NCBI RefSeq assembly: GCF_017565645.3
Contig: NZ_CP086136.1
Span: 7,299,501-7,363,500 of the forward strand
Source: Bradyrhizobium barranii subsp. barranii
GTDB taxonomy: Bacteria; Pseudomonadota; Alphaproteobacteria; Rhizobiales; Xanthobacteraceae
Length of the DNA: 64,000 bases
Direction: 5' to 3'
Shown here: positions 44,474-52,946 of the stretch, piece by piece
Layout of the letters: the number at the start of each line of letters is the position of its first letter
How positions within the stretch are numbered: the stretch's first letter is position 1
Notes under the pieces: generated by a model
What the model was told of the DNA's origin: nothing
Seen by the model: the letters and a program-made list of their open reading frames with translations, nothing else
Database searches by the model: none
Made by a program: the position numbers and the translations under genes

Positions 44474-45667
44474 ATGCCCTTTCCGCATGCCTCGGAAGCC
44501 CTGTCGCGCTTCACCGTGCTCGATCTGACCCGTGTCCGGTCCGGACCCACCTGCGTGCGGCAGCTTTCGGACTGGGGCGCCAACGTCGTCAAGATCGACG
44601 CGCTGACCGAGGATGCCGGCGGCGAGCAGCCCGGCGGGCCGCGGCGGGGTTCCGACTTCCAGAATTTGCACCGCAACAAGCGGGCGATGACGCTGAATTT
44701 GAAGGACGAGCGCGGGCTCGCCGTGTTCAAGCGCTTGGCCGCCAAGGCCGATGTCGTGGTCGAGAATTTCCGTCCCGACGTGAAGAAGAAGCTCAACATC
44801 GACTATGAGACCCTGCGCGAGATCAATCCGCGTATCGTCTATGGCAGCATCTCCGGCTTCGGCCAGGACGGGCCCTACCACAAGCGCCCCGGCTTCGATC
44901 AGATCGCCCAGGGCATGGGTGGGCTGATGTCGATCACGGGCGCGCCGGGCGAAGGGCCGATGAGGGTCGGCATTCCCGTCGCCGACCTCACGGCCGGCTT
45001 GTTCTGCGCCATGGGCATCCTCACCGCGCTGCTCGAGCGCGAGGTGTCCGGCAAGGGCCAGTGGGTGCAGACCTCGCTGCTGCAAGCGCAGATTTTCATG
45101 CTCGACTTCCAGGCCGCGCGCTGGCTGATGGAGAAGGAAGTCGCCAAGCAGGCCGGCAACAACCATCCGACCAGCATCCCGACCGGCGTGTTCAAGACCT
45201 CGGACGGTTACATCAACATCGCCACCACGGGCGGACGGATCTGGGAGCGTTGCGCGCAGGCGATCGGCGCGCCGGAGCTCTACAGTGATCCCGACTATGC
45301 GACCGCGCCGGCCCGCTCCAAGAATCGCGACGCGCTCAACGCCAAGATCGAGGAGCGCACGGTCACGAAGTCGACCGAGACCTGGGTCCGCGAGTTCAAC
45401 GATGCCGGCGTGCCCTGCGGACCAATCTACGCCATCGACCAGATGTTCGAGGACGCGCAGGTCAAACATCTCGGCATCGCGCAGGACGTGCCGAACGACG
45501 AGGACCGCCACATCCGCCTGGTCGGCCAACCCGTCACGCTGTCGCGCACGCCGAGCAAGATGGTGGCGCGGCCGCCGGAATTCGGCGAGCACACCGACGA
45601 GGTCTTGAAGGAGTTCGGCCTCAGTTCAGACGAGATCGCGACGCTCCGGAACGCCAAGGTGGTGTGA
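44474..45667 (+). CDS. CaiB/BaiF family CoA-transferase
   Basis: A 397-residue class III CoA-transferase. The N-terminus has LDLTRVRSGPTCVRQLSDWG and VVKIDALTEDAGGEQPGG. The catalytic Asp lies in GIPVADLTAGLFCAMG (about residue 165). DFQNLHRNKRAMTLNLKDE and VVVENFRPDVKKKL are also typical. It moves CoA between carboxylic acids (formyl-, oxalyl- or succinyl-type donors); the substrate is not evident. ATG 44474 matches family N-termini; an in-frame ATG at 44438 is possible. It is not part of the polysaccharide locus and stands alone, with pseudogenes on its 3' side. Confidence 0.9.
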   Translation: MPFPHASEALSRFTVLDLTRVRSGPTCVRQLSDWGANVVKIDALTEDAGGEQPGGPRRGSDFQNLHRNKRAMTLNLKDERGLAVFKRLAAKADVVVENFRPDVKKKLNIDYETLREINPRIVYGSISGFGQDGPYHKRPGFDQIAQGMGGLMSITGAPGEGPMRVGIPVADLTAGLFCAMGILTALLEREVSGKGQWVQTSLLQAQIFMLDFQAARWLMEKEVAKQAGNNHPTSIPTGVFKTSDGYINIATTGGRIWERCAQAIGAPELYSDPDYATAPARSKNRDALNAKIEERTVTKSTETWVREFNDAGVPCGPIYAIDQMFEDAQVKHLGIAQDVPNDEDRHIRLVGQPVTLSRTPSKMVARPPEFGEHTDEVLKEFGLSSDEIATLRNAKVV

Positions 45668-45756
45668 AGAACGGCTGCGTCTCAACAGCCGGCGTTTCGC
45701 ATCCGGATCGCCGCGGTGATCACCATCGACCGCGCATTGACGGCTTACGCAACCAT

Positions 45757-46028
45757 CTAGATCTCGCGCAAACGCTCGAAGCGCGTGCCGACATAGCGGC
45801 CGGCAGCATCGACGACACGACAAGCTCTCCGCCGTCATGGTAGAGCAGCACGACCTTTGGCTCCGCCTCGAACTGTCCGGTCGGTGGGTCGCCCGGCGCG
45901 CCCTGCGAGGCATAGAAGGGCTGCGATCTCGCCACCTCGTGGGTGAACTGGTTGAGCGGCGGCGAGATCAGGCAGTCCGACGGGATCAGTGACGAATCTG
46001 GAAGCACGATCGCTTTCGGTCGTTTCAT
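45757..46028 (-). pseudogene. small conserved hypothetical protein, frameshifted
   Basis: From ATG 46028 the frame reads RPKAIVLPDSSLIPSDCLIS and continues NQFTHEVARSQPFYASQGAP to HDGGEL. It then shifts by one base near 45815 and finishes in the next frame as RVVDAAGRYVGTRFERLREI before a TAG at 45757-45759. The composite is a coherent protein of about 90 residues, but I cannot name its function. It lies just after the leishmanolysin-like remnant on the same strand. Confidence 0.6.
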
Positions 46029-46088
46029 GCCCTCCATGATCCTGTATCGCTGAATTCCCGAGGAGCCTTGCTTGGCAAAGCGTTGGCC

Positions 46089-46707
46089 TTAGGTGCCAAT
46101 GCTCTCCTCGGGCAACGTGATCGGAATCCGCGGGAGCACGATGCCTCTTGACTTTTTAGCATGCGCGGCAACGAGCCCCGCCTCAGCCATCTGGAGATGA
46201 TCAGGCAGCTGATACGGCTGGGCAGCGTCATGTTCACCTCATAGCCGAGATCCTGCAAGCTTCGTCACCCGGCTCATCGGATTGCCGCCCTGATTGACGA
46301 AGCCGGTCATCAGCTCTGCGCCGAACACGGTGTCGCGCCAATGCGAGTCCACCGTCCCCTCCCCGCCCGTGTTTTCAACGGGAACAGGCAGCGACCCCGC
46401 GCTCCGGCATTCTGCGGGCGCAAGCGGTTCGGTCCCGCCTGACCGAGAATCCTCCCCGGGCCGTAAATGTCGGTGCCTTGCGCCGTGATACGCCGATTGT
46501 TGAACCTCTCGCCGCCGACAATGACATCAGGCAGATCGCCAACGATCGCGTGTGTCCAGCGGTCTGCAGCAAGCTTGAAGGCGGCCTTCTGCTTAGGCGT
46601 CAGCCCGCCCAGGAATCGAACTTCGTCGTGTAGCCTCCGGCAACTACAGCGGCGGCCGCGTGTGAAATCTCCTTGCCCTTCCGGGCCCGATAATGCTCAA
46701 CAGCCAT
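46089..46707 (-). pseudogene. leishmanolysin-like (M8) metallopeptidase remnant lacking the zinc site
   Basis: ATG 46707 follows GGAGG. After a frameshift, the N-terminal region reads LTPKQKAAFKLAADRWTHAI, then VGDLPDVIVGGERFNNRRIT and GRILGQAGPNRLRPQNAGA. The following catalytic part with HExxH is absent. The C-terminal part resumes as VENTGGEGTVDSHWRDTVFG, ELMTGFVNQGGNPMSRVT and DLGYEVN, with a further frameshift, ending in LPEESIGT. These are conserved stretches of bacterial leishmanolysin-like secreted peptidases. It is the third dead extracellular metalloprotease in the window. Confidence 0.75.
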
Positions 46708-47062
46708 GACGTCCTCCAAAAAAGAACAGATCAACAAAATCTAAGATTGTATTTTGGTGCTGATTAGCGTCGCTGACAAGCGTGGGAAGCGTCACGGGCT
46801 CTGACCGTTTCACGATGAAATACCGAAAGTGCGGCGTCAGCGCCGGGCTTTCGACTCATCGTCACCGCGATCAGGAGGACCACCGCAGATGCTGAGCTCC
46901 AGATCAGGGATGCGCTCAGTGAATTTTCGCCAACTTCGCTCTCACGATGTCGAACGAGGTCGGTTGCTGCTAACCGCGTGAGCTTCGCTCAGGGGCCTAA
47001 TCGAGTCGGATCAATGCAACGACGACCTGCATCGTGCCAGCGTGAAGGAAATCGCAAGCACC
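46708..47062. other. non-coding stretch upstream of the M8 remnant
   Basis: About 355 bp that must contain the former promoter of the M8 gene. No convincing gene or RNA is seen. It ends at the terminator-like hairpin of the beta-helix remnant. Confidence 0.5.
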
Positions 47063-47086
47063 AAAAGCCCCGGCGAGCCGGGCTTT
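47063..47086 (-). terminator. rho-independent-type terminator after the beta-helix remnant
   Basis: The hairpin AAAGCCC/GGGCTTT, with an inner GGC/GCC pairing, is followed on the minus strand by TTTTGG. It lies about 40 bp downstream of the last stop of the beta-helix remnant, on the same strand. Confidence 0.6.
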
Positions 47087-47126
47087 GGCATCTCACGTCA
47101 TCGCTGAGCCGCTGCGATCATCGTTC

Positions 47127-47610
47127 TTACTGCAACCCAGACGGATTGGTTGTGCTGCCGATTGGCGTGATCGTTCCGCCTGCACCGTTATCCGAGAAGC
47201 GATTGTTCGAATGCGAGTTGACCGTGCCCGACACGCCAGCGGTATTGAACGAACGGTCATTGTTGGACGGGTTGACCGTTCTTGCTTGATGCCGATCGCG
47301 TTGAAGGAAATCCTCATGGCGTCAATGTTAATGCCGCCGCCCGAGATGGCAATACCGGCAACCGAGTTGCTCGACACGACCGAATTGCTGAGAACGGCGG
47401 CGCCGCCACCGACGCCGACACCGTTGGCTGCATTGATCAACCTGACATTGCTGAGCGTCGCCCTGATCAAGCCCGCCGCCGCGCTTGCAATCGCAGACCG
47501 CTGCCTCCCATATCGCGAATCGTAATGTTCACGACATCCCTGTGCCGGGCTAGGCGAAATTGCCGTTGATCAGGCAGTCCTCGACGTAGACGAAGCTCCC
47601 CTCGCGAGCG
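47127..47610 (-). pseudogene. right-handed beta-helix (parallel beta-helix repeat) protein remnant
   Basis: Three pieces in different frames are recognisable. SFVYVEDCLINGNF (about 47600-47555) comes first. IRATLSNVRLINAANGVGVG, SNSVVSSNSVAGIAISGG and DAMRISFNAIGIK (47470-47280) follow. The last piece is PSNNDRSFNTAGVSGTVNSH and NNRFSDNGAGGTITPIGS to TAA at 47127. This is the pattern of small exported beta-helix proteins with a C-terminal NNR..N..G.I module. The frames are broken at least twice and the N-terminus is not found. Confidence 0.62.
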
Positions 47611-47743
47611 GTGATAGTCATGTAATGCACTATTCCCAACATCGCGATCGATTCAAGGGCGAAACTGCACCCAGCGACATGGGCTTCGAACTTTATCGGA
47701 CTTACGCGACACCTATACTGATGGCGTTTCCAATCCGCTTGGC

Positions 47744-49258
47744 TCACACGGCAGGCTTCGCCTGCCGCGGCCACCCGACGCAGCGCAGCAAGCGGTCGAT
47801 CACAGGCCAAAACAACAGCACAATCGCCAAGGTTGTGATCGAGCCAACCAGGCCGTTCGACCAGAACACCTTGAGGTTGCCGCCGACCCCGATCATCGAC
47901 AGGCGGAAGGCATCCTCGGCGCGGTTGCCGAGCACGAGCGCGAGGGTGAACGGCGCGAGCGGGATGCCGATCTTCTTGAAAACGTAGCCGACGACGCCGA
48001 AGCCCAGCATCAGCCAGATGTCGAACATCGCGTTCTGGATCGCAAAGGCGCCGATCGCGCAGGACACCACGATCATCGGCGCCACCGCGGCGAATGGCAC
48101 CCGCAGGATCGAGGCGAAGATCGGCACCGTCGTCAGCACCAGCACGAGGCCGACGACATTGCCGAGATACATCGAGGCGATTAGACCCCAGACGAAATCC
48201 TTGTGCTCCACGAACAGCAGCGGACCCGGATTGAGTCCCCACACCATCAACCCGCCGAGCAGGATCGCGGCCGTGCCGGAACCGGGAATGCCGAGCGCCA
48301 GCATCGGCAGCAGCGCCGAGGTGCCGGAGGCATGCGCCGCGGTCTCCGGCGCGAACACGCCCTCGATGCGGCCCTTGCCAAAGCTCTCGGGATCCTTGGC
48401 AAAGCGCTTTGCGAGGTTGTAACCCATGAAGGAGGCCGCGATCGCGCCGCCCGGGGTGATGCCGAGCCAGCACCCGATGAAGGAGGAACGCAGCAGCGTC
48501 ACCCAGTATTTCGGCAGGTCCTTCCAGACGCTGAGCACGACGCGGAGCGAAATGCTCGCGGCGTGTCCACGCAGCGCCAGCCGCTCCTCCATCGTCAGCA
48601 GGATCTCGCTGATGCCGAACAGGCCGATGACTGCAACGAGGAAGTTGATGCCGCGCAAGAGCTCGGCCGAGCCGAAGGTCATGCGCAGATTGCCCGACAC
48701 CGTGTCCATGCCGACGCCCGCGAGCAGAAGACCGAGCGACATTGAGATGACCGTCTTGTGCTTGGCCTCGCGCCCCAATCCGACGAAGGAGCAGAAGGTC
48801 AGCAGATAGACAGCGAAGAACTCGGGCGGGCCGAACTTCAACGCAAAGGAGGAGATCATCGGCGCGAGGAAGGTGATCAGCAGCACCGCGACCAGCGAGC
48901 CGATGAAGGAGGACGTGAACGCCGCGGTCAGCGCCTCCGCCGCCCTGCCCTGCTGCGCCATCGGATAGCCGTCGAACGTGGTCGCGACCGACCACGCCTC
49001 GCCGGGGATGTTGAACAGGATAGAGGTGATGGCGCCGCCGAACAGCGCGCCCCAGTAGATGCAGGACAGCATCACGATCGCCGAGGTCGGATCCATCGTG
49101 AAGGTGAGCGGCAACAGGATCGCAACGCCGTTGGGACCGCCGAGCCCGGGCAGCACGCCGACGAAGATGCCGAGCACCAGCCCGAACATCATCAGCACGA
49201 GCGTCTTCCACGTCAGCAGGACGGCGAAGCCATGAAGCAAGAGACCGAAAGCTTCCAT
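47744..49258 (-). CDS. tctA: tripartite tricarboxylate transporter permease, TctA family
   Basis: A 504-residue membrane protein with about twelve helices. The family signature GVLPGLGGPNGVAILLPLTF is near residue 35, and FGGAITSILFNIPGEAWSVA follows at about residue 75. It is the large permease of the TTT system, which imports carboxylates using a periplasmic Bug-type binding protein and an ion gradient. It is the third gene of the order tctC > tctB > tctA on this strand. Confidence 0.93.
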   Translation of the reverse strand: MEAFGLLLHGFAVLLTWKTLVLMMFGLVLGIFVGVLPGLGGPNGVAILLPLTFTMDPTSAIVMLSCIYWGALFGGAITSILFNIPGEAWSVATTFDGYPMAQQGRAAEALTAAFTSSFIGSLVAVLLITFLAPMISSFALKFGPPEFFAVYLLTFCSFVGLGREAKHKTVISMSLGLLLAGVGMDTVSGNLRMTFGSAELLRGINFLVAVIGLFGISEILLTMEERLALRGHAASISLRVVLSVWKDLPKYWVTLLRSSFIGCWLGITPGGAIAASFMGYNLAKRFAKDPESFGKGRIEGVFAPETAAHASGTSALLPMLALGIPGSGTAAILLGGLMVWGLNPGPLLFVEHKDFVWGLIASMYLGNVVGLVLVLTTVPIFASILRVPFAAVAPMIVVSCAIGAFAIQNAMFDIWLMLGFGVVGYVFKKIGIPLAPFTLALVLGNRAEDAFRLSMIGVGGNLKVFWSNGLVGSITTLAIVLLFWPVIDRLLRCVGWPRQAKPAV

Positions 49259-49267
49259 CGTGAGCGC

Positions 49268-49810
49268 CTAGTAGCCGAAGGCCGCTTCTAGCGGCCCTTT
49301 CGGCATGATGACGTCGAAGGCGATGTCAAAGGTGACGAACATGATCGCCGTGAACAGGAAGGCAGTGAGCAGCGACTTCCACAGCGCGATCTTGCCGACG
49401 AGTCGCATGAAGCCCGCGATCAGGAGGAAGCTCGCGACGTAGAGGCCGAGGAACTGCATCACCAGGCAGAACAGCAGCGTCGGCACGAACACCGCCATCA
49501 CACGGCGCGCTTGCGCACGCGTGACGAAGCTTTCGGATGCCGCGCGATGCGCCACGAAGGCCGCAATCAGGCCATAGAGGCTGCCGCCACCGAGGATGAC
49601 GGAGAGATAGAACGGGAAATAGCCGGGCTCCGGCCCGGTCGAATCCCAGGACGCGCCGGTGCGCCAATTGTCATAGCCAAGCGTTGCGGCCAACGCGAGC
49701 AACAGCAGGCAGACGAATATCTCGATCGTGCCCGAGGAGACGACGGAGGGTGAGCCGTCTTCAGGCGCGGTCGGATCGTCGACGATGATTTCAAGATCGG
49801 TTTGGGACAT
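49268..49810 (-). CDS. tctB: tripartite tricarboxylate transporter, TctB family
   Basis: A 180-residue protein with four helices, the normal size and topology of the small TTT permease subunit (IFVCLLLLALAATLGYDNWR, then GYFPFYLSVILGGGSLYGLI). Start ATG 49810 (SQTDLEIIVDD follows) is preferred over the longer frame from 49843. It lies nine bases upstream of tctA. The 206-bp gap to tctC holds an intergenic repeat. Confidence 0.88.
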   Translation of the reverse strand: MSQTDLEIIVDDPTAPEDGSPSVVSSGTIEIFVCLLLLALAATLGYDNWRTGASWDSTGPEPGYFPFYLSVILGGGSLYGLIAAFVAHRAASESFVTRAQARRVMAVFVPTLLFCLVMQFLGLYVASFLLIAGFMRLVGKIALWKSLLTAFLFTAIMFVTFDIAFDVIMPKGPLEAAFGY

Positions 49811-49849
49811 GAGCTGATTTGCAAAAGCCGGGAGTGATGTCACCTCGCC

Positions 49850-50012
49850 CCGCTTGCGGGGAGAGGCAGAGGCCGCGTCCGCGGCCGTTTTCTAGAACGC
49901 CGAAGCGCCGGGTGAGGGGGACCCTCCGCGAGTCTGTCTGCCATTCTCTTCCGGGAGGGAAGCCCCTCACCCATGCCCTCTCCCCGTAAGAACGGGGGGA
50001 GGGCAAAGAGAG
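49850..50012. repeat. intergenic palindromic repeat between tctC and tctB
   Basis: GC-rich sequence with nested inverted blocks (CCCCGCTTGCGGGG; GGTGAGGGGGA opposite CCCCTCACCC; CTCTCCCCG near GGGGGAGAG-like ends). This composition resembles dispersed intergenic repeats of Bradyrhizobium and relatives. It could modulate the level of tctBA relative to tctC. Confidence 0.5.
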
Positions 50013-50016
50013 ACGG

Positions 50017-50991
50017 CTACTTCGCGACGAATCCGGCTTCCCTCATCAGCGACTTGTTGGTGGCGTCGTCTTCCTCGAGGAATTGCACCATGTCCTTGCC
50101 GGTGAGGAAGATCGGCTTCAGCGCCTGCTTTTCCATGTAGTCCTTGTATTCCGCGGTCTGCGTCACCTTGTGGAACAGATCGACATAGAACGCCTGCTGC
50201 TCCGGCGTGACCTTGCCGGGCAGGAACATCGCGCGTAGCATCAGATACTGGACGTCAACGCCCTCCTCCTTACAGGTCGGGATGTCGGCCCAGGATTGCG
50301 TGTCCGTCACCTTGCTAGTGTAGGAGATGCGCTCCTTGTCGAACACGCAGAGCGGGCGCACCTGGCCGGCACGCCAGACTTCGAGATTTTCGCTCGGGTT
50401 GTTGACGTTGGATTCGGTGTGGTTGCCGACGAGCTGGGTCGCGGCCTCGCCGCCGGATTTGTAGGGCAGATAGGAGAATTTCGCGCCGGTTTTCTGCTCG
50501 AGGAAGACGGTCAGCACGTGATCCTCGCGCTTGGAGCCGGTGCCGCCCATCTTGAACGGCGAACTCGCCGCCTTCGCCGCCGCGACGAATTCCTTCACCG
50601 TCTTCGGACCTGCGCTGTTGTCCCACAGCACGAACTGGTCGAGCGCGATCACCGAGACCGGCGTCAGCTCGCGCCAGTTGAACGGGATCTTCGCCGACAG
50701 CGGCAGCATGTAGATCAGCGAATAGGCGATCAGCACCTTGTTCGGGTCGCCTTCGCTGGACTTCATGTACATCAGCGCTTCCGCGCCCGAGGCGCCGCCC
50801 TTGAGCGAGACGACGATCGGCTGCTTCATCAGATTGTTCTTCTGAATGGCGGCCTGCATCATCCGCGCCATCTGGTCGGAGGCGCCGCCCGCGCCGGCGG
50901 CCACCACGATCTCGACGGGCTTGGTCGGCTCCCAGCCGGCAAAAGCCGGCGCGCCACAAAGCGCAGCGGCCAGCACGACCGCGGCCTTCAT
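50017..50991 (-). CDS. tctC: tripartite tricarboxylate transporter substrate-binding protein (Bug/TctC)
   Basis: A 324-residue exported protein. The signal peptide is KAAVVLAAALCGAPAFAG and the mature protein starts WEPTKPVEIVVAAGAGGASD. The family stretches for the two ligand-binding loops (PFKMGGTGSKREDH, then PYKSGGEAATQLVGNHTESN) are present. It binds the carboxylate in the periplasm for TctAB. ATG 50991 starts the signal peptide directly; a longer frame opens at 51003. The ligand is not evident; carboxylates are typical. Paired dyads at 51046-51075 may control it. Confidence 0.92.
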   Translation of the reverse strand: MKAAVVLAAALCGAPAFAGWEPTKPVEIVVAAGAGGASDQMARMMQAAIQKNNLMKQPIVVSLKGGASGAEALMYMKSSEGDPNKVLIAYSLIYMLPLSAKIPFNWRELTPVSVIALDQFVLWDNSAGPKTVKEFVAAAKAASSPFKMGGTGSKREDHVLTVFLEQKTGAKFSYLPYKSGGEAATQLVGNHTESNVNNPSENLEVWRAGQVRPLCVFDKERISYTSKVTDTQSWADIPTCKEEGVDVQYLMLRAMFLPGKVTPEQQAFYVDLFHKVTQTAEYKDYMEKQALKPIFLTGKDMVQFLEEDDATNKSLMREAGFVAK

Positions 50992-51045
50992 TCCATGTCC
51001 CACGTGCGTCTCCCCAAGTTTTCGCCTATGTTATTGTTCGGATTG

Positions 51046-51075
51046 GCAATTCGCGAAGCAATGCGAATTGCATTG
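51046..51075. promoter_or_regulatory. overlapping dyads upstream of tctC (candidate operator)
   Basis: Two perfect inverted repeats overlap: GCAATTCGC-N8-GCGAATTGC (51046-51054 and 51063-51071) and CAATGC-N5-GCATTG (51059-51075). They lie about 55 bp before the tctC start. The remainder of 51004-51412 holds no gene. Confidence 0.5.
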
Positions 51076-51412
51076 TGCGGGCGAATGCCGGCCAGTTCAA
51101 GCCGGCCCGGCGCCGCTCGGCTTATGACTTTGGAATGAGATCGATTGCAAGCTCGACCGCCAAAATCTGGGGACTGGAATAGAAGGCGAGCCCCCAAATC
51201 AACGTTGCAGTTCGGGTTGCCCCCTACGATCGTTCGGGAATGACCTGCTGTTTGGCGGTGAGAGATAATGTGTCACAGCTTTGTGCCACAAAGCCTACGA
51301 GATCATCGGGCGGATGGGCCAGCACGCCGGATGCAACCGATATGATCACTGGTCTCCAGTCGCTTCAGTGAACAACGGGCGCGTTTCCTCATTTCGCAGA
51401 TGCCGAGAGCCT

Positions 51413-52024
51413 ATGGTCTATTTCAATCGAAATTCCACCGGAGGAAAATCAGAGGTAGGTCTAAGCACTTTGGTATTCGCTGTTGTCGTATTCGCGTTCG
51501 TTGTCACAAGCCTCATGATCGCGCCGGGCGCGGATGGGCTGTTAGGTGCATACCTCGCCGCCCTAATGCTCGGCATCGCCTGCAACGACGCCCGCCACTA
51601 CCTCATTCCAAACGAGCTGACCGCCGCGGCTTTCGGAATTGCTTTGTTACGCGGATCAATCTTATTCAATGCGAGTGCATCATCCATGCTGTGGCTGGTC
51701 TTTCGCGCCTCAGCGGTAAGTCTGCCGTTGCTTCTTCTCTTGTTGTTCTACCGCCACTGGCGCGGCCGGAACGGATTGGGACTTGGGGACGTAAAGCTTG
51801 CCGCAGTTGCCGGTGCCTGGCTCGAACTCCCAACGGCGGCCGCGGTGATCGAATTGGCGGCACTTTCGGCGATTGCCGTCTACACCGCCAATGCTGTCGT
51901 GCGACGGCGGTCGCTGCGAGGTACGGCATTCCTGCCGTTCGGACTTTTTATGGCGCCCGCTATTTGGATCGGCTGGCTGAGCGAACAATTACTTTTGCGC
52001 TGGGGCTATTTCTGGCCGGGTTGA
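51413..52024 (+). CDS. A24 prepilin peptidase (leader peptidase, no methylase domain)
   Basis: A 203-residue membrane protein with about six helices. The two catalytic Asp regions of the aspartic A24 family are NDARHYLIPNELTA (about residue 59) and NGLGLGDVKLAAVAG (about residue 123). It is short, like TadV/CpaA-type enzymes that lack the N-methyltransferase region. It would cleave type IV pilin-like leaders for a Tad pilus or a type II secretion system. No pilin or other secretion gene adjoins it. ATG 51413 is picked as the last Met before the first helix. Confidence 0.82.
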   Translation: MVYFNRNSTGGKSEVGLSTLVFAVVVFAFVVTSLMIAPGADGLLGAYLAALMLGIACNDARHYLIPNELTAAAFGIALLRGSILFNASASSMLWLVFRASAVSLPLLLLLLFYRHWRGRNGLGLGDVKLAAVAGAWLELPTAAAVIELAALSAIAVYTANAVVRRRSLRGTAFLPFGLFMAPAIWIGWLSEQLLLRWGYFWPG

Positions 52025-52107
52025 CCTCGTCGCTTGCAAGGTCGGTGCCTCGGCGGTCCCGTGGCCGCGAGTTGAGCGATCGAGACGCGGAGACGTAGTG
52101 TTGCGCG

Positions 52108-52905
52108 CTACTTGCCCTTCCAGCTCGGTGTACGCTTGTTGAGGAAGGCATCCATGCCCTCGCGGAAATCTTCGCTCATATAGGCCTTAAGGATCAGGTC
52201 CTCGCCCTCTTCGCGCGACAGCGTCCGGCGGATGCGGCGCACGGCCTCCTTGGTCGCTTCAAGCGTGAGCGGCGCATGGCTTGCGACGAGCTTGGCGGTC
52301 TCGTCGGCACGGCGCTGCAGCGTCTCGACGTCGGGCACAACCTCGTTGAGCAGGCCGAGCGACAGCGCTTCCTGCGCCTCGACGAGGCGCGCCTTGAAGA
52401 TCAGATCCTTGGTGCGCGCAGGTCCCACCAGCGAGACGACGCGGCTGATGTTCGACATCGACAGGCAGTTGCCGAGCGTGCGTGCGATCGGAAAGCCGAT
52501 GCGCGTGGTTTCGGTGCCGATGCGGAGGTCGCAGCAGGCCGCGATGCCGGCGCCGCCGCCGGTGCAGGCTCCCGCGATCGCCGCGATCACGGGCACGCGG
52601 CACTGCTCGAGCGTGCCGAGCACGCGGTCGATCCGGGCCTCGTAGTCGAGCGCGTCCTGCGCGGTCTTAAACGCACGGAACTGAGAAATGTCGGTGCCGG
52701 AGGCGAACGCCTTGTCGCCGGCGCCGGTCAGGATCAGCGCCTTGATCGAGCGATCGGCGTTGATCTCCTGGCAGATCTCCGCCATGCGGTCATACATGGC
52801 GAAGGTCATTGCGTTGCGCGCCTGGGGGCGGTTGAAGGTGATCCGCGCGATGCCGTCCGTGACGGAGTAGAGCAGGTCTTCGTTGGTCGTCGTCGGTGCG
52901 TTCAT
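52108..52905 (-). CDS. enoyl-CoA hydratase/isomerase family protein
   Basis: A 265-residue crotonase-fold protein. The oxyanion-hole stretches KAFASGTDISQF and IAAIAGACTGGGAGIAACCD are present. The two catalytic Glu positions of classical enoyl-CoA hydratase appear replaced (GGGAGIAACCD for GGGCELAMMCD, and FPIARTLG for QPEILLG). It may therefore catalyse another crotonase reaction such as thioester hydrolysis or isomerisation. It lies 41 bp downstream of the first aminotransferase gene on the same strand. Confidence 0.85.
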   Translation of the reverse strand: MNAPTTTNEDLLYSVTDGIARITFNRPQARNAMTFAMYDRMAEICQEINADRSIKALILTGAGDKAFASGTDISQFRAFKTAQDALDYEARIDRVLGTLEQCRVPVIAAIAGACTGGGAGIAACCDLRIGTETTRIGFPIARTLGNCLSMSNISRVVSLVGPARTKDLIFKARLVEAQEALSLGLLNEVVPDVETLQRRADETAKLVASHAPLTLEATKEAVRRIRRTLSREEGEDLILKAYMSEDFREGMDAFLNKRTPSWKGK

Positions 52906-52946
52906 CGCGCGCTCACTTTCTGGGTTAGTTCAGGCCACCTGAGCCT

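Noticed and set aside
47550..49211. 553-codon minus-strand frame overlapping tctA
   Set aside because: It is in the wrong frame of the same strand; the tctA frame has the family signatures and this one is Arg-rich shadow. Only its last residues (SFVYVEDCLINGNF) are used, as part of the beta-helix remnant.
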